Part shown: one piece after another, positions 18,457 to 26,708 of the stretch
Numbering within the stretch: the first letter of the stretch is position 1
Layout of the letters: the number at the start of each line of letters is the position of its first letter
Assembly: GCA_964631865.1 (NCBI GenBank)
Contig: CAZWAK010000006.1
Coordinates: forward strand, 1 to 64,000
Length of the DNA: 64,000 bases
Reading direction: 5' to 3'
Source of the DNA: JAFDVL01 sp964631865
GTDB taxonomy: Bacteria; Acidobacteriota; Blastocatellia; RBC074
Program-made: the position numbers and the translations under genes
Notes under the pieces: generated by a model
The model's input: the letters and a program-made list of their open reading frames with translations, nothing else
Databases searched by the model: none
Told to the model about the DNA's origin: nothing

Positions 18457-19293
18457 TTAGAACCCGGGCGTGAAGGAGACGCGGAGTTTGACGTTGGTCA
18501 CATCATCGTTGGTGTTGTTCGTGATGCGCACCGACCAGTCCCCGCTGAATTCATTGCAGCCCACCGTGAAGCTGACGCGCATCTTGTTTGAGTCGCCATC
18601 ATTCATCGGAAACCCAAAATCTCTGGCGACCTCTTGCCCGTTGCGCAGCAATTGCACGGTCAATCTAATGTGATGATTCAGCGGATTCGGGATGCCCGCG
18701 ATGCTGTGATCCCATTCGCCTGTAATCCCGATGCGTCCGGGTTGGCCGGGACGTTGCAAGGATTTGACCAGCGAATTGCCCTTGTTGATGGTCAACAATT
18801 GGCCTTCGACATCCAGCAACCGCGCGCTGGGATCATTGAACGAGAAGCGGATATTGCCAAAGACTCTGTCGGGCGGCATCTGCCCGTTTTGCGTTTTGAC
18901 GCGCACGCCCCAAACGTTATCGCCGCAAGCCGGTTGATTGAACGCGGCAACATTGATGGTTACGTTTTGCGCGGTGCTCCCTGCCGTGACGTTCGTGAGC
19001 GTGGAAAGCGACGTGCCGTCCGGGCGAATGATTTCGATGGCTAAGGGAATGTCCACCGCGCCAGCGCGTTGATAAGTGACGCGCACCGTGCTCGCCACAT
19101 TCGCTGGTGCGCCAAACGTGCGGCGATGGCTCTTGAACGTCGGGTTCGCGCTGTTCGGCCCGAAATCAAACGATTTGTCAGTGCTGTCGGCCCGAACAGA
19201 AATCGTGAGCCAGGAAAAGCCGAAAAGCAGGCCGAGCGTCAGCATTAAATGGGTTGTGAATGAACGAGTGTTTGTTTTGCGAATGGTCAACAT
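18457..19293 (-). CDS. Secreted protein of unknown function
   Basis: 278 residues with a signal peptide (LMLTLGLLFGFSWLTISVRA). The rest is beta-rich and resembles proprotein-convertase P-like or Ig-like modules: TVRVTYQRAGAVDIPLAIEIIRPDG and GDWSVRITNNTNDDVTNVKLRVSF at the end. Two Cys residues (CGDN and VGCNEF) could form a disulfide outside the cytoplasm. No catalytic motif. AGGAG lies 7 bases before the ATG. The gene has an ECF-like promoter motif upstream (19398-19416). Confidence 0.8.
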   Translation of the reverse strand: MLTIRKTNTRSFTTHLMLTLGLLFGFSWLTISVRADSTDKSFDFGPNSANPTFKSHRRTFGAPANVASTVRVTYQRAGAVDIPLAIEIIRPDGTSLSTLTNVTAGSTAQNVTINVAAFNQPACGDNVWGVRVKTQNGQMPPDRVFGNIRFSFNDPSARLLDVEGQLLTINKGNSLVKSLQRPGQPGRIGITGEWDHSIAGIPNPLNHHIRLTVQLLRNGQEVARDFGFPMNDGDSNKMRVSFTVGCNEFSGDWSVRITNNTNDDVTNVKLRVSFTPGF

Positions 19294-19397
19294 AAGGTTC
19301 TCCTACGTGTTCTCTAAAATCAGTTGTTCGTGACAGAGTTGCCGATCTCAGGATCGTGTCCCTGTTGTTTCTTTGCGCTTGCACTGGGTACTGCGGC

Positions 19398-19416
19398 GAC
19401 GGCGCAAAACATTACA
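19398..19416 (-). promoter_or_regulatory. ECF-type promoter motif, copy 2
   Basis: On the minus strand TTTTTCTGTAATGTTTTGC is followed by GCCGTCGCCG. The TGTAAT core (19416-19411) and T-tract are the same as in copy 1, with one T fewer. The -10-like CGTC is closer (9 bases) than in copies 1 and 3, so the -10 assignment is uncertain. Confidence 0.5.
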
Positions 19417-19485
19417 GAAAAATTTCGGCGCGGAAGAAAATTTCTGAAGAGGTAGTGGAGTTTGCTATGAGGCGTAGCGGCGAAG

Positions 19486-19540
19486 ACGTGCCGCGTTCGA
19501 TGTACGACGATCTCAACGTCGCACATCGAACGCGGCACGT
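19486..19540. repeat. Perfect 18-bp inverted repeat hairpin
   Basis: ACGTGCCGCGTTCGATGT (19486-19503) is the exact reverse complement of 19523-19540. A further CGACG/CGTCG stem (19505-19509 with 19517-19521) lies within. The total is a ~23-bp stem with one mismatch position. It sits between two minus-strand genes, downstream of 19566-20531. It may stop transcription or be a REP-like element. Confidence 0.8.
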
Positions 19541-19565
19541 ATGCAAGAAAAGGAGGCCGAAAAAT

Positions 19566-20531
19566 TTACCGGCGCACGGCGGTGAAGTAATAGTAATTGG
19601 CAGCGCGCATTTCGCCCGTGTCCGTGATGCCTTTCAAGGTGATTTCGTAATTGCCGCTGACCAAGCCTTTGGCGGGAACGAGATAGAAGAGCGTGGCTCC
19701 CGCAGCGGTTTGGCGGGGCTGTACATTGTCCTGGCTCGCCACGAGACGACCGCGCGCGCCGTAGAGTTCGACGCGATAGCTGCGATAGGTGTCGTTCGGG
19801 TCAAGCGCGAGTTGCATTTGCAGTTTCGTCGCGCCCGGCGACAGAACAATCCGGGGGCGTTCAGTCGAAGCGCGCAGCATTGGGCGCAGGAACATGGTCA
19901 GGAGCGTAGCGGCTGCAGGCTGGCTCGATGTCGGCGCGGCTTTCTCTAATTCTTTGCGCGCCTGATCGCGTTCCTGTTGGGCTTGTTGCAACTGTTGATT
20001 CAGTTCTTCGTTGCGCGTTTTGGCGCGCGCGATTTCGGCTTGCAGTTCCTGTTGCTTGCGCGCTTCGGCTGCGCGCGCGGCGTTGGCTTGTTGGACTTCG
20101 GTTTGCCACCGCTGCGATTGTTGATACAACCAGAAGCCGCCCGCTGCCAACAACAACAACGACGCCAGCGCCAAACCAGCGCCGAACGCCGGGACGCGGA
20201 AAAACGCCGTGAGGGATTCCCACAGCGACGGTTTCGGTTCGGCAATCACGGCGCGTTCGACTGCGGGTTCCGCTTCATCCAACACCTGCGTCAAGGCTTT
20301 GGCAAAGCGCGCGTCTGCGCGGCCTGCCGGCGAGGTCAAAAACCGTTGCTCGTAGTGGCGGCGTTCGCTGGCGGACAAATTTCCGCGCACATAGTTGTCG
20401 GTCAGTTCGGCCTTCAGCGCGCGCGCTTGTTGGAAGGCCGCGTCGTCGCGGAAAAGCTGTTCTTCAATTTTGGCTTGCTCGTCTTCCGGCAATTCGCCCA
20501 GAAGATAGCGCGTCAGGGTCTGCTCGTTCAT
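19566..20531 (-). CDS. Anti-sigma-factor-like membrane protein
   Basis: 321 residues from MNEQTLTRYLLGEL (an upstream ATG nine codons earlier is possible). The first ~80 residues (YLLGELPEDEQAKIEEQLFRDD) resemble the cytosolic helical domain of anti-sigma factors, but there are no zinc-binding Cys/His. One transmembrane helix (AFGAGLALASLLLLAAGGFWLY) at about 120-145 is followed by a long Gln/Glu/Arg coiled coil (~145-200). A beta-rich outer domain of ~110 residues ends the protein. It probably holds an ECF sigma factor at the membrane, but no sigma gene is adjacent. Its upstream region carries the same ECF-like motif, as expected for autoregulation. Confidence 0.75.
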   Translation of the reverse strand: MNEQTLTRYLLGELPEDEQAKIEEQLFRDDAAFQQARALKAELTDNYVRGNLSASERRHYEQRFLTSPAGRADARFAKALTQVLDEAEPAVERAVIAEPKPSLWESLTAFFRVPAFGAGLALASLLLLAAGGFWLYQQSQRWQTEVQQANAARAAEARKQQELQAEIARAKTRNEELNQQLQQAQQERDQARKELEKAAPTSSQPAAATLLTMFLRPMLRASTERPRIVLSPGATKLQMQLALDPNDTYRSYRVELYGARGRLVASQDNVQPRQTAAGATLFYLVPAKGLVSGNYEITLKGITDTGEMRAANYYYFTAVRR

Positions 20532-20628
20532 GGGATTCTCTCTCTTTTCCGAAGGCATCGTCGTCTCTTGTGATCTTCTTCATGGGGGAGGCAAAACCAG
20601 AAGATATGTTGCGCCTTCTGTCTCACCT

Positions 20629-20652
20629 GACCTGAACGGCAAAAACATTACA
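20629..20652 (-). promoter_or_regulatory. ECF-type promoter motif, copy 3
   Basis: On the minus strand TGTAATGTTTTTGCC (20652-20638) is followed, 14 bases after TGTAAT, by GGTC (20632-20629). The -35 part is identical over 14 bases to copy 1. It lies ~100 bases before the anti-sigma-like gene, in the intergenic region shared with the divergent TonB receptor gene. Confidence 0.6.
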
Positions 20653-20800
20653 AACTTTTTTTGCGCTCGCTCGTGAGTATACGACCAGACGGTTGTGTGG
20701 TATAGAAGGCAGGAACAAAGACGCCCCTGCCCCTTGCGTATTTTCTCCGTTCATTCGCCTTCTGACATCCGTACGATGCGCAGAAGAAACTTGCAGAAAT

Positions 20801-23242
20801 ATGATGATGTTTGCGCTGCTCCTCTGGCTGTTGTTTCCGGTCGCTGCCCCTGACCTCTCAGCGCAACAGTCCACCCATCGCTTGCAGGTGACGGTCAAAG
20901 ACGAAACCGGTGTGCCGGTGGCGGCGGCCAAAGTGACGGTGATGCCTGACAACGCGCAATTGATGGTCGGCGGCGAAACAGACAAAGTCGGGCGCTGCGA
21001 ATTGACGGGGCTGAGTGCCGGGCGGGCCGAACTGCGAGTCGAAAAACTCGGTTTTTATGCGGCGAAAATCGCGGACGTGCGGCTCGGCGAAACGACCGCG
21101 CTCGATGTCACGCTCACGCACGAACAGGAATTGCGCGATTCGATGGACATCGCGTACTTGCCGCCGCTCATTGATCCGACGAAAACGACCTCTAGCGAAC
21201 AATTGAACGCGCGCGAAATCCTGAACCTGCCGTATCCGACGACGCGCGATTACCGCACGCTGTTGCCGTATCTGCCGCGCGTACATCGGGACGCGACCGG
21301 GCAAATTCACATCAACGGCTCGGCGTCGTATCAAATTTACTATCAACTCGACGGCTTCAACATCTCGCATCCGACCAGCGGCTTGCTGGAACTGCGTGTG
21401 AGTTCGGACGCGCTGCGTTCGATTGAAGTGCAAAGCAGTCGCTATTCGGCGGAATACGGCAAAGCGTCGGGCGGCGTGCTGAATCTGAACACAAGCATGG
21501 GCGATGATCGCTTGCGCGTTTCGGCAACAGATTTTGTGCCGTCGTTTCAATCGCAGCGCGGGATCAATCTGAATGCCTGGACGCCGCGCCTCTCGATCTT
21601 TGGCCCCATCAAAAAACAACGCGCGTGGTTCTTCACGGCAAGCGATGCCGATTTGAATTTGAACATTCTGTCCGAATTGCCCGAAGGCGCAGATCGCAAT
21701 TTGGCGTGGCGCTTCAACAACCTCGCCAAAGTGCAGGTGAACACGTCGGCGACGAATATTTTGACGACCAGCTTCGTCAGCAATCATTTCAATTCGCCGT
21801 ACGCCGGTTTGTCGCGCTTCACGCCGCAGGCAACTTCGTTGCAGTTAGAACAAGACGCTTATCTCGCCAACATCCGCAATCAAACCTATCGCGCCAGCGG
21901 CTTGATGTTCGAGACAGGTTTCGCCGTCAGTCAATTTCTCGCCGATGCGATTCCGCAAGGCACGCGGCCTTATGTTCTGCGCCCCGACAGCGCGCGCGGC
22001 AATTTTTATCGCGACAGCGCGCGCGAGTCATCCCGCCTACAAGGCATTGCGAACCTCACGTTGCCGCCGCTTCAGAAACACGGACGCCACGACTTTCGTT
22101 TGGGCGTGGACGTGGATCGCGTGACCTACAACCTGACACAGACGCGCCAGCCGATTCAAGTGCTGCGCGCCAACGATACGCTCGCGCGGCAAATCACGTT
22201 CACTAATGAACCGCGCTTCGAGCGCGATAAACTCGATCTCAGCGGCTACGTGCAGGATCGCTGGGCGATTGCGCCGCGCGCGTTGATCGAATACGGCTTG
22301 CGCCTGGATCGGGATTCGATTGTGCAACGACTGTTGTTCTCGCCGCGTCTGGCTACGAGTTTGTTGCTCACGCGCGATGGCACGACGAAATTGGTGCTGG
22401 GCACGGGGCTGTTTCACGACGCGACGAATCTGGCATTCATCACGCGCGGGTTGGAAGGCCGCCGCACGGATTTTTTCTACGCCGCCGATGGCCGAACGTT
22501 GTTGCGACTGCCCGTCGAAACGTCGTTCTTTGTCAACGAACAAAACTTGCGTGCGCCGCGCTTTTTCAATTGGAGCGCGGAACTCGAACATAAGCTCCCC
22601 GCCGAGATTTACCTGCGCGTCGAACTCACCGGCAGACGCGGGCAGAACGGCGTCGCGTTTGATCGGCTTGCGATGCTTGATCCGACGCGCAACGTGATGG
22701 CGTACAACAATGATCGGCGCGACCGCTATGACGCGCTGAGTTTTACGCTGCGCCGCGCCTTCAAAGATGAATACGCTTTGTTTGCGTCGTACACGCGCTC
22801 GTCCGCCCGCACAAACACGGTGATTGATTTGATGCTCGACACGATTTTGTTTACGCAACAAAGCGGCGGGCCAATGGAGTGGGACGCGCCGCATCGCGTG
22901 ATTTCGTGGGGTTGGCTGCCGCTCGTGAAAAAGTTCGATTTTGCCTACGCGCTCGAATGGCGCAGCGGCTATCCGTTCAGCCTCATCAATCAGGATCAGC
23001 AACTGGTGGGCGCACCGAACACGCGCCGCTTCCCGAATTTCTTCGCCTTGAATCTGCACGTCGAGCGCCGCTTTCCGCTGCTCGGGTTGAACTGGGCCGC
23101 GCGCGTCGGCTTCAACAACATCACCAATCGCCAGAACGCCAGCGAGATCAACAACAACGTAGATTCCGCACAATTCCTCCAACTCGGCGGCATCCAAGGC
23201 CGCACGTTGAACGCACGGATTCGGTTTCTCGGACGCAAATGA
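20801..23242 (+). CDS. TonB-dependent receptor, Oar-like
   Basis: 813 residues from MMMFALLLWLLFPV, where a signal peptide begins; earlier in-frame codons give no signal sequence. Order: signal peptide, carboxypeptidase-regulatory-like beta sandwich (~22-105; LQVTVKDETGVPVAAAKVTV), plug domain (~125-225; YQLDGFNISHPTSGLLELRVSSDALRSIEV, then YSAEYGKASGG), and a ~570-residue beta barrel ending NARIRFLGRK. It sits in the outer membrane and imports a large ligand, energised by TonB. Substrate unknown. It is divergent from the anti-sigma-like gene, a pairing typical for signal-transducing systems, but no N-terminal signalling domain is seen. Confidence 0.9.
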   Translation: MMMFALLLWLLFPVAAPDLSAQQSTHRLQVTVKDETGVPVAAAKVTVMPDNAQLMVGGETDKVGRCELTGLSAGRAELRVEKLGFYAAKIADVRLGETTALDVTLTHEQELRDSMDIAYLPPLIDPTKTTSSEQLNAREILNLPYPTTRDYRTLLPYLPRVHRDATGQIHINGSASYQIYYQLDGFNISHPTSGLLELRVSSDALRSIEVQSSRYSAEYGKASGGVLNLNTSMGDDRLRVSATDFVPSFQSQRGINLNAWTPRLSIFGPIKKQRAWFFTASDADLNLNILSELPEGADRNLAWRFNNLAKVQVNTSATNILTTSFVSNHFNSPYAGLSRFTPQATSLQLEQDAYLANIRNQTYRASGLMFETGFAVSQFLADAIPQGTRPYVLRPDSARGNFYRDSARESSRLQGIANLTLPPLQKHGRHDFRLGVDVDRVTYNLTQTRQPIQVLRANDTLARQITFTNEPRFERDKLDLSGYVQDRWAIAPRALIEYGLRLDRDSIVQRLLFSPRLATSLLLTRDGTTKLVLGTGLFHDATNLAFITRGLEGRRTDFFYAADGRTLLRLPVETSFFVNEQNLRAPRFFNWSAELEHKLPAEIYLRVELTGRRGQNGVAFDRLAMLDPTRNVMAYNNDRRDRYDALSFTLRRAFKDEYALFASYTRSSARTNTVIDLMLDTILFTQQSGGPMEWDAPHRVISWGWLPLVKKFDFAYALEWRSGYPFSLINQDQQLVGAPNTRRFPNFFALNLHVERRFPLLGLNWAARVGFNNITNRQNASEINNNVDSAQFLQLGGIQGRTLNARIRFLGRK

Positions 23243-23246
23243 AGCG

Positions 23247-23816
23247 TCACTCCACGCGCCCCGGCCCCAACACAATCGCGCTGTAGGCCACCGCTGTCTT
23301 CGCGCTGCGATTCGCATACGAATGCTTTTGATCGCCGCGAAAGACGACAACATCGCCCGCCGTCAGTTCGTACTTTTCGCCCGACACCACCAATTCCACT
23401 TGCCCTGATTCGCACGCCAGATACTCGCGCGTGCCCATCCGATGCGGCACGCCGACCATTTGCGCGCCGGGCGGCAGTTCCATCCGATCCAGTTCCATCC
23501 CTTGCAAATGATCCGGCAACAATTTGCGAATCGTCACGCCGCCGCGTTGTTTGCGTGGGATCGAAGCTGCGGGATACAACCGCGCGACGGCTTTCGGCGG
23601 GCTGATTAACTCTTCGACCGGAACCTGTAATGCAGCGGCGACTTTGGCGAGCACCGAAACCGTCGGGTTCGCCGTGCCTGATTCCAGATTCGACCACGTC
23701 GGGCGCGGCACGCCGGACAAGCGCGCGAGTTGTTCCTGCGTCAGATTGCGACTCTGCCGCAATTGACGAACGTTGTAGGCAATGTAGCGAGCAATAGCGT
23801 CTTCCATAGATTCCAT
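23247..23816 (-). CDS. XRE-family regulator with cupin domain
   Basis: 189 residues from ATG 23816 (an ATG at 23807 is equally plausible). N-terminal helix-turn-helix at about 15-70 (RQLRQSRNLTQEQLARLSGVPRPTWSNLESG). C-terminal cupin at about 110-185 (GTREYLACESGQVELVVSGEKYELTAGDVVVFRGDQKHSYAN). Such regulators bind DNA and sense a small ligand with the cupin. It is divergent from the SDR/QueA-like pair, and an AT-rich palindrome lies between them, so it probably controls them and itself. The stop codon lies 4 bases from the end of the convergent TonB receptor gene. Confidence 0.9.
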   Translation of the reverse strand: MESMEDAIARYIAYNVRQLRQSRNLTQEQLARLSGVPRPTWSNLESGTANPTVSVLAKVAAALQVPVEELISPPKAVARLYPAASIPRKQRGGVTIRKLLPDHLQGMELDRMELPPGAQMVGVPHRMGTREYLACESGQVELVVSGEKYELTAGDVVVFRGDQKHSYANRSAKTAVAYSAIVLGPGRVE

Positions 23817-23829
23817 CGAATTAGCATTC

Positions 23830-23845
23830 TGCCAATATATTGTCA
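23830..23845. promoter_or_regulatory. Probable operator for the XRE-cupin regulator
   Basis: A perfect 10-bp palindrome, CAATATATTG (23833-23842), inside a longer imperfect one, lies in the short divergent promoter region between the regulator (starts 23816) and the SDR gene (starts 23910). It is unusually AT-rich for the locality. Confidence 0.5.
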
Positions 23846-23909
23846 ATCGTGATGGTAAATGAGCCGACCGCGCGTATGTTACGGGCGTAGACACAAGGAG
23901 GAATGGCTT

Positions 23910-24644
23910 ATGTTTGACTACCAGGAAAAAACCGCGCTCATCACGGGCGCAAGTCGTGGCCTAGGGCGTGCGCTGGCGCTGCGGCTGGCAGCAGAAGGCG
24001 CAAAAGTCGTGCTGGTCGCGCGGCACCAATCGGCGTTGGACGAAGTCGTCAGCGAAATCAAAGCGCACGGCGGCACGGCGTTCGGCATCGTTGCAGATGT
24101 TGGGGACAAGGAAAGCATCTACCCGATTGTCGGGCAGGCGGCGGCGCTCGCCGGGCCGATTGATATTCTCATCAACAACGCCAGCACGCTCGGCCCCGTG
24201 CCGTTACGCTTGCTGATGGATACCGATTGCGAAGACTTTGAGCAAACGTTGCAGGTCAATTTGCTCGGCCCGTTTCGTTTGATGAAAGCGGTCGCGGGTT
24301 CGATGGTGCTGCGGCAAACCGGCGTCATCGTCAACATCTCGTCCGACGCTGCTGTCGAAGCTTATCCGACGTGGGGCGTGTACAGCGCATCGAAAGCGGC
24401 GTTGGATCATTTGACGCGCATCGCAGCAGCAGAATTGGCCGACACGAGCGTGCGATTCTTGAGCGTTGACCCCGGCGAGATGAATACGCAAATGCACGCC
24501 GACGCGATGCCCGATGCAGACGTCAATGAACTACAAAGCCCCGATGCTGTCGCCGCAACCATTGTGCAAATGATCCGGCACTCCAATTCGGTTGCGAGCG
24601 GCTCGCGCTTGAGCGCCGCTTATTGGCAAGGAGGTGCAGCATGA
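23910..24644 (+). CDS. Short-chain dehydrogenase/reductase
   Basis: 244 residues from ATG 23910, preceded by AAGGAGGAA. Classical SDR: NAD(P)-binding TGASRGLGRALA at ~11-22, NNAS (~87-90), catalytic Ser in NISSDAAVEAYPTWGVYSASKAAL with YxxxK (Tyr/Lys ~155-160), and a PGEMNTQMH substrate loop. It oxidises or reduces an unknown alcohol/carbonyl. Its stop overlaps the start of the QueA-like gene by four bases (ATGA), so the two are translationally coupled. Likely under the divergent XRE-cupin regulator. Confidence 0.93.
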   Translation: MFDYQEKTALITGASRGLGRALALRLAAEGAKVVLVARHQSALDEVVSEIKAHGGTAFGIVADVGDKESIYPIVGQAAALAGPIDILINNASTLGPVPLRLLMDTDCEDFEQTLQVNLLGPFRLMKAVAGSMVLRQTGVIVNISSDAAVEAYPTWGVYSASKAALDHLTRIAAAELADTSVRFLSVDPGEMNTQMHADAMPDADVNELQSPDAVAATIVQMIRHSNSVASGSRLSAAYWQGGAA

Positions 24645-25639
24645 AAGCTGCGCGCGCGCCACGCGCGGAAAAAACCAAAGTGAAATTGCTGGTCGTAGAG
24701 AATGGCGAGCTACAAGACAGCCGGATGGAGGCGCTGCCGCAGCATTTGCGCGCGGGCGATTTGCTGGTCGTGAATGACGCGGCGACGTTGCCGGCCTCGT
24801 TGCACGGACGCGATGCGAAGGACAATGCGATTGAGTTGCGATTGACGACGCAATTGGACGCGCAAGTCTGGCAAGCAGTCGCGTTGGGCGCGGGCGATTG
24901 GCACACACTAACCGAACATCGTCCTGCGCCGCCGCGTTTGCAAACCGGCGAAGAAATCTACCTCGCGCCAGATTTTCGCGCGCGCGTGCTGAAGGCGAAC
25001 CCTCTGTCCGACCGGCTGCTAAACTTGCAGTTCAATTTGTCGGGCGAAGCGTTGTGGCGCAATTTGTATCAACACGGCAAGCCCGTGCAGTATTCGTATT
25101 TGGACGATGAGTTGAAGCTGTGGTCGGTGCAGAACATTTACAGTGGTCGTCCGTGGGCGGTGGAAATGCCGAGCGCGGGGCACGCTATGAACTGGCAATT
25201 GCTGTTGGAATTGCTGCGCAAAGGTGTGCAGGTCGTGTCGCTGACGCACGGCGCGGGCTTGTCTTCGACAGGCGATGAGCGAATTGATCGCGCGTTGCCG
25301 CTCGCCGAACGTTTTGAAATTCCGGCGGCGACAATGCAGGCGTTGCAGCGCACCAAAGCCAATGACGGACGAGTCATTGCAATGGGGACTTCGGTCGTGC
25401 GCGCGTTGGAAAGCGCAGGGGCAAACGGATTCACTACGCTGCGGCTTGGTGCGGGCTACCAGCGTCACGTCGTGGACGGGTTGCTGACCGGCACGCACGA
25501 TGTTTCCGAAAGCCATTACGATTTGTTGCGCGCGTTTCTGCCCGAAGCAGTGTTGACGGGGGTCAGCCAGCATCTCGAAGCGCAGAATTATTTGGCGCAC
25601 GAATTTGGCGATTTGTGTTTGGTGCTGGCGCGCGGCTGA
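24641..25639 (+). CDS. QueA-like S-adenosylmethionine:tRNA ribosyltransferase-isomerase
   Basis: 332 residues from MKAARAPRAEK (AAGGAGGTG before it). Family features: HLRAGDLLVVNDAATLPA, LYQHGKPVQYSYL, PWAVEMPSAGHAMNWQLL and VQVVSLTHGAGLSSTGDE. QueA normally transfers the ribosyl part of SAM to preQ1 in tRNA to make epoxyqueuosine. This copy is diverged: it lacks the usual N-terminal DYDLP and RLL stretch, and it is coupled to an SDR rather than to tgt. It is probably a paralogue with a different substrate. True QueA function is therefore uncertain. Confidence 0.82.
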   Translation: MKAARAPRAEKTKVKLLVVENGELQDSRMEALPQHLRAGDLLVVNDAATLPASLHGRDAKDNAIELRLTTQLDAQVWQAVALGAGDWHTLTEHRPAPPRLQTGEEIYLAPDFRARVLKANPLSDRLLNLQFNLSGEALWRNLYQHGKPVQYSYLDDELKLWSVQNIYSGRPWAVEMPSAGHAMNWQLLLELLRKGVQVVSLTHGAGLSSTGDERIDRALPLAERFEIPAATMQALQRTKANDGRVIAMGTSVVRALESAGANGFTTLRLGAGYQRHVVDGLLTGTHDVSESHYDLLRAFLPEAVLTGVSQHLEAQNYLAHEFGDLCLVLARG

Positions 25640-25797
25640 ACGGATTGGAGATTGGAAATTGGAAATTTGAGATTAGCGAGAGAGGCTGTCGCCAACTCTC
25701 GCCTGGGCAGAAAAGAAGAGGGGAGAGGAGACAGCAACCTCTCACATCTCCCCTCTCCAATTTCAAATCTCAAATCTCAAATCACCCATCCCGCAAC
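25640..25797. repeat. Inverted pair of AATTGGA/AATCTCA heptamer arrays
   Basis: A left arm of GATTGGA/AATTGGA-type heptamers (about 25643-25678) faces a right arm of AATTTCA/AATCTCA heptamers (about 25757-25790). A G/A-rich and C/T-rich complementary stretch lies between them (gaggggagaggag near 25714, with ctcccctctcc near 25748). The gene-free region would fold into one long hairpin between two convergent genes. Confidence 0.75.
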
Positions 25798-25801
25798 GCA
25801 A

Positions 25802-26482
25802 CTACGGCGCTTCCGGGTGTTGCCGTTTGCCTTCGGTTTTGATCTTGTCGGTGAAGACCACATTTCCTTCCAGATCGAGCACTTCAAACACGGCTTCCCC
25901 CGTGAAGGATTCGCCACTCGAGTGCAAGCGGATGCTGTGGCGGAAGCCGATCTTGCCTGCTGGTTTTTCAAACTTCTCATCTACGGCAAAGCCTTTGTAC
26001 GACGCCACAAAGCGCCGTCCGCTGACATATTCCCAAGCGCCTTGCTCTGGCGTCGTCGGGTTCGGCAACAACAGCGACGCTTCCGCCGCGTGAATGACAG
26101 AGCCTTCGCCAGGCCGCCGTCCGAGCGCCACATTCAACGTGGATTTCACTTCCGAACCATCGCTGAAGGTCAAGGTCAAGTCCCAGGTTCCCGCCAAAGC
26201 ATTCATTTGCTCAATGATGAAATCGCGCAGGCGATCCTGATGACGCTCGCGGTTGGGCGCTGTCGCGCCCGCGTCATTGGCCGCTTCAGCCGTAGTGGGC
26301 GTGTGCTCGGCTGCGGGGCTGGCGGTTTCCGTTTGTGCCGCTGGTTGCGGACGCTCGCCGGAAGCGATGCGATTGGCGACCCGCTGCTTCCATTCCCCCG
26401 CACGACTGGTTTGGGCTTGTACAGTGGTCAGGGCAACGAAGGTCAAAGCGAATAACGCGGCAAAGATTTTGTGTGATTTCAT
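25802..26482 (-). CDS. Secreted protein of unknown function
   Basis: 226 residues from MKSHKIFAALF, chosen because GAGGAG lies 8 bases upstream. Signal peptide (FAALFALTFVALTTVQAQ), then a Pro/Ala/Thr-rich linker (~45-75), then a ~140-residue beta-rich domain starting LAGTWDLTLTFSDGSEVKSTLNV, resembling small lipocalin/DUF1579-like domains. No catalytic residues recognised. It is convergent with the QueA-like gene and divergent from the sigma factor gene at 26709. A weak relative of the ECF-type motif (CGTGACCCTTTTTGC, 26585-26571 minus) precedes it. Confidence 0.78.
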   Translation of the reverse strand: MKSHKIFAALFALTFVALTTVQAQTSRAGEWKQRVANRIASGERPQPAAQTETASPAAEHTPTTAEAANDAGATAPNRERHQDRLRDFIIEQMNALAGTWDLTLTFSDGSEVKSTLNVALGRRPGEGSVIHAAEASLLLPNPTTPEQGAWEYVSGRRFVASYKGFAVDEKFEKPAGKIGFRHSIRLHSSGESFTGEAVFEVLDLEGNVVFTDKIKTEGKRQHPEAP

Positions 26483-26659
26483 AGCAGTTCTCCTCATCGT
26501 AGTGTTCAGGGTTCATAGTGTTTCTGGCTCACGCTTGAGCCGTATTCGCCGAGATAGGCGCGAACGAAAAGCAAAAAGGGTCACGCCCGTGAAAAAAAAT
26601 TCTCCGCGCACAAAAAAATCTAAGCGGTCTGCTTGTAGCGTAGTAGAACGTGCAGCCAG

Positions 26660-26668
26660 TGTTATAAT
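26660..26668 (+). promoter_or_regulatory. Extended -10 promoter of sigma factor gene
   Basis: TGTTATAAT fits the extended -10 form TGnTATAAT of housekeeping sigma-70 promoters. It lies 41 bases before the ATG at 26709. No good -35 box at 17 bp spacing was found, which is acceptable for extended -10 promoters. Confidence 0.55.
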
Positions 26669-26708
26669 CGGCGGCAGAAACGCTACCGTTGATGAACAGG
26701 AGCGAGCG

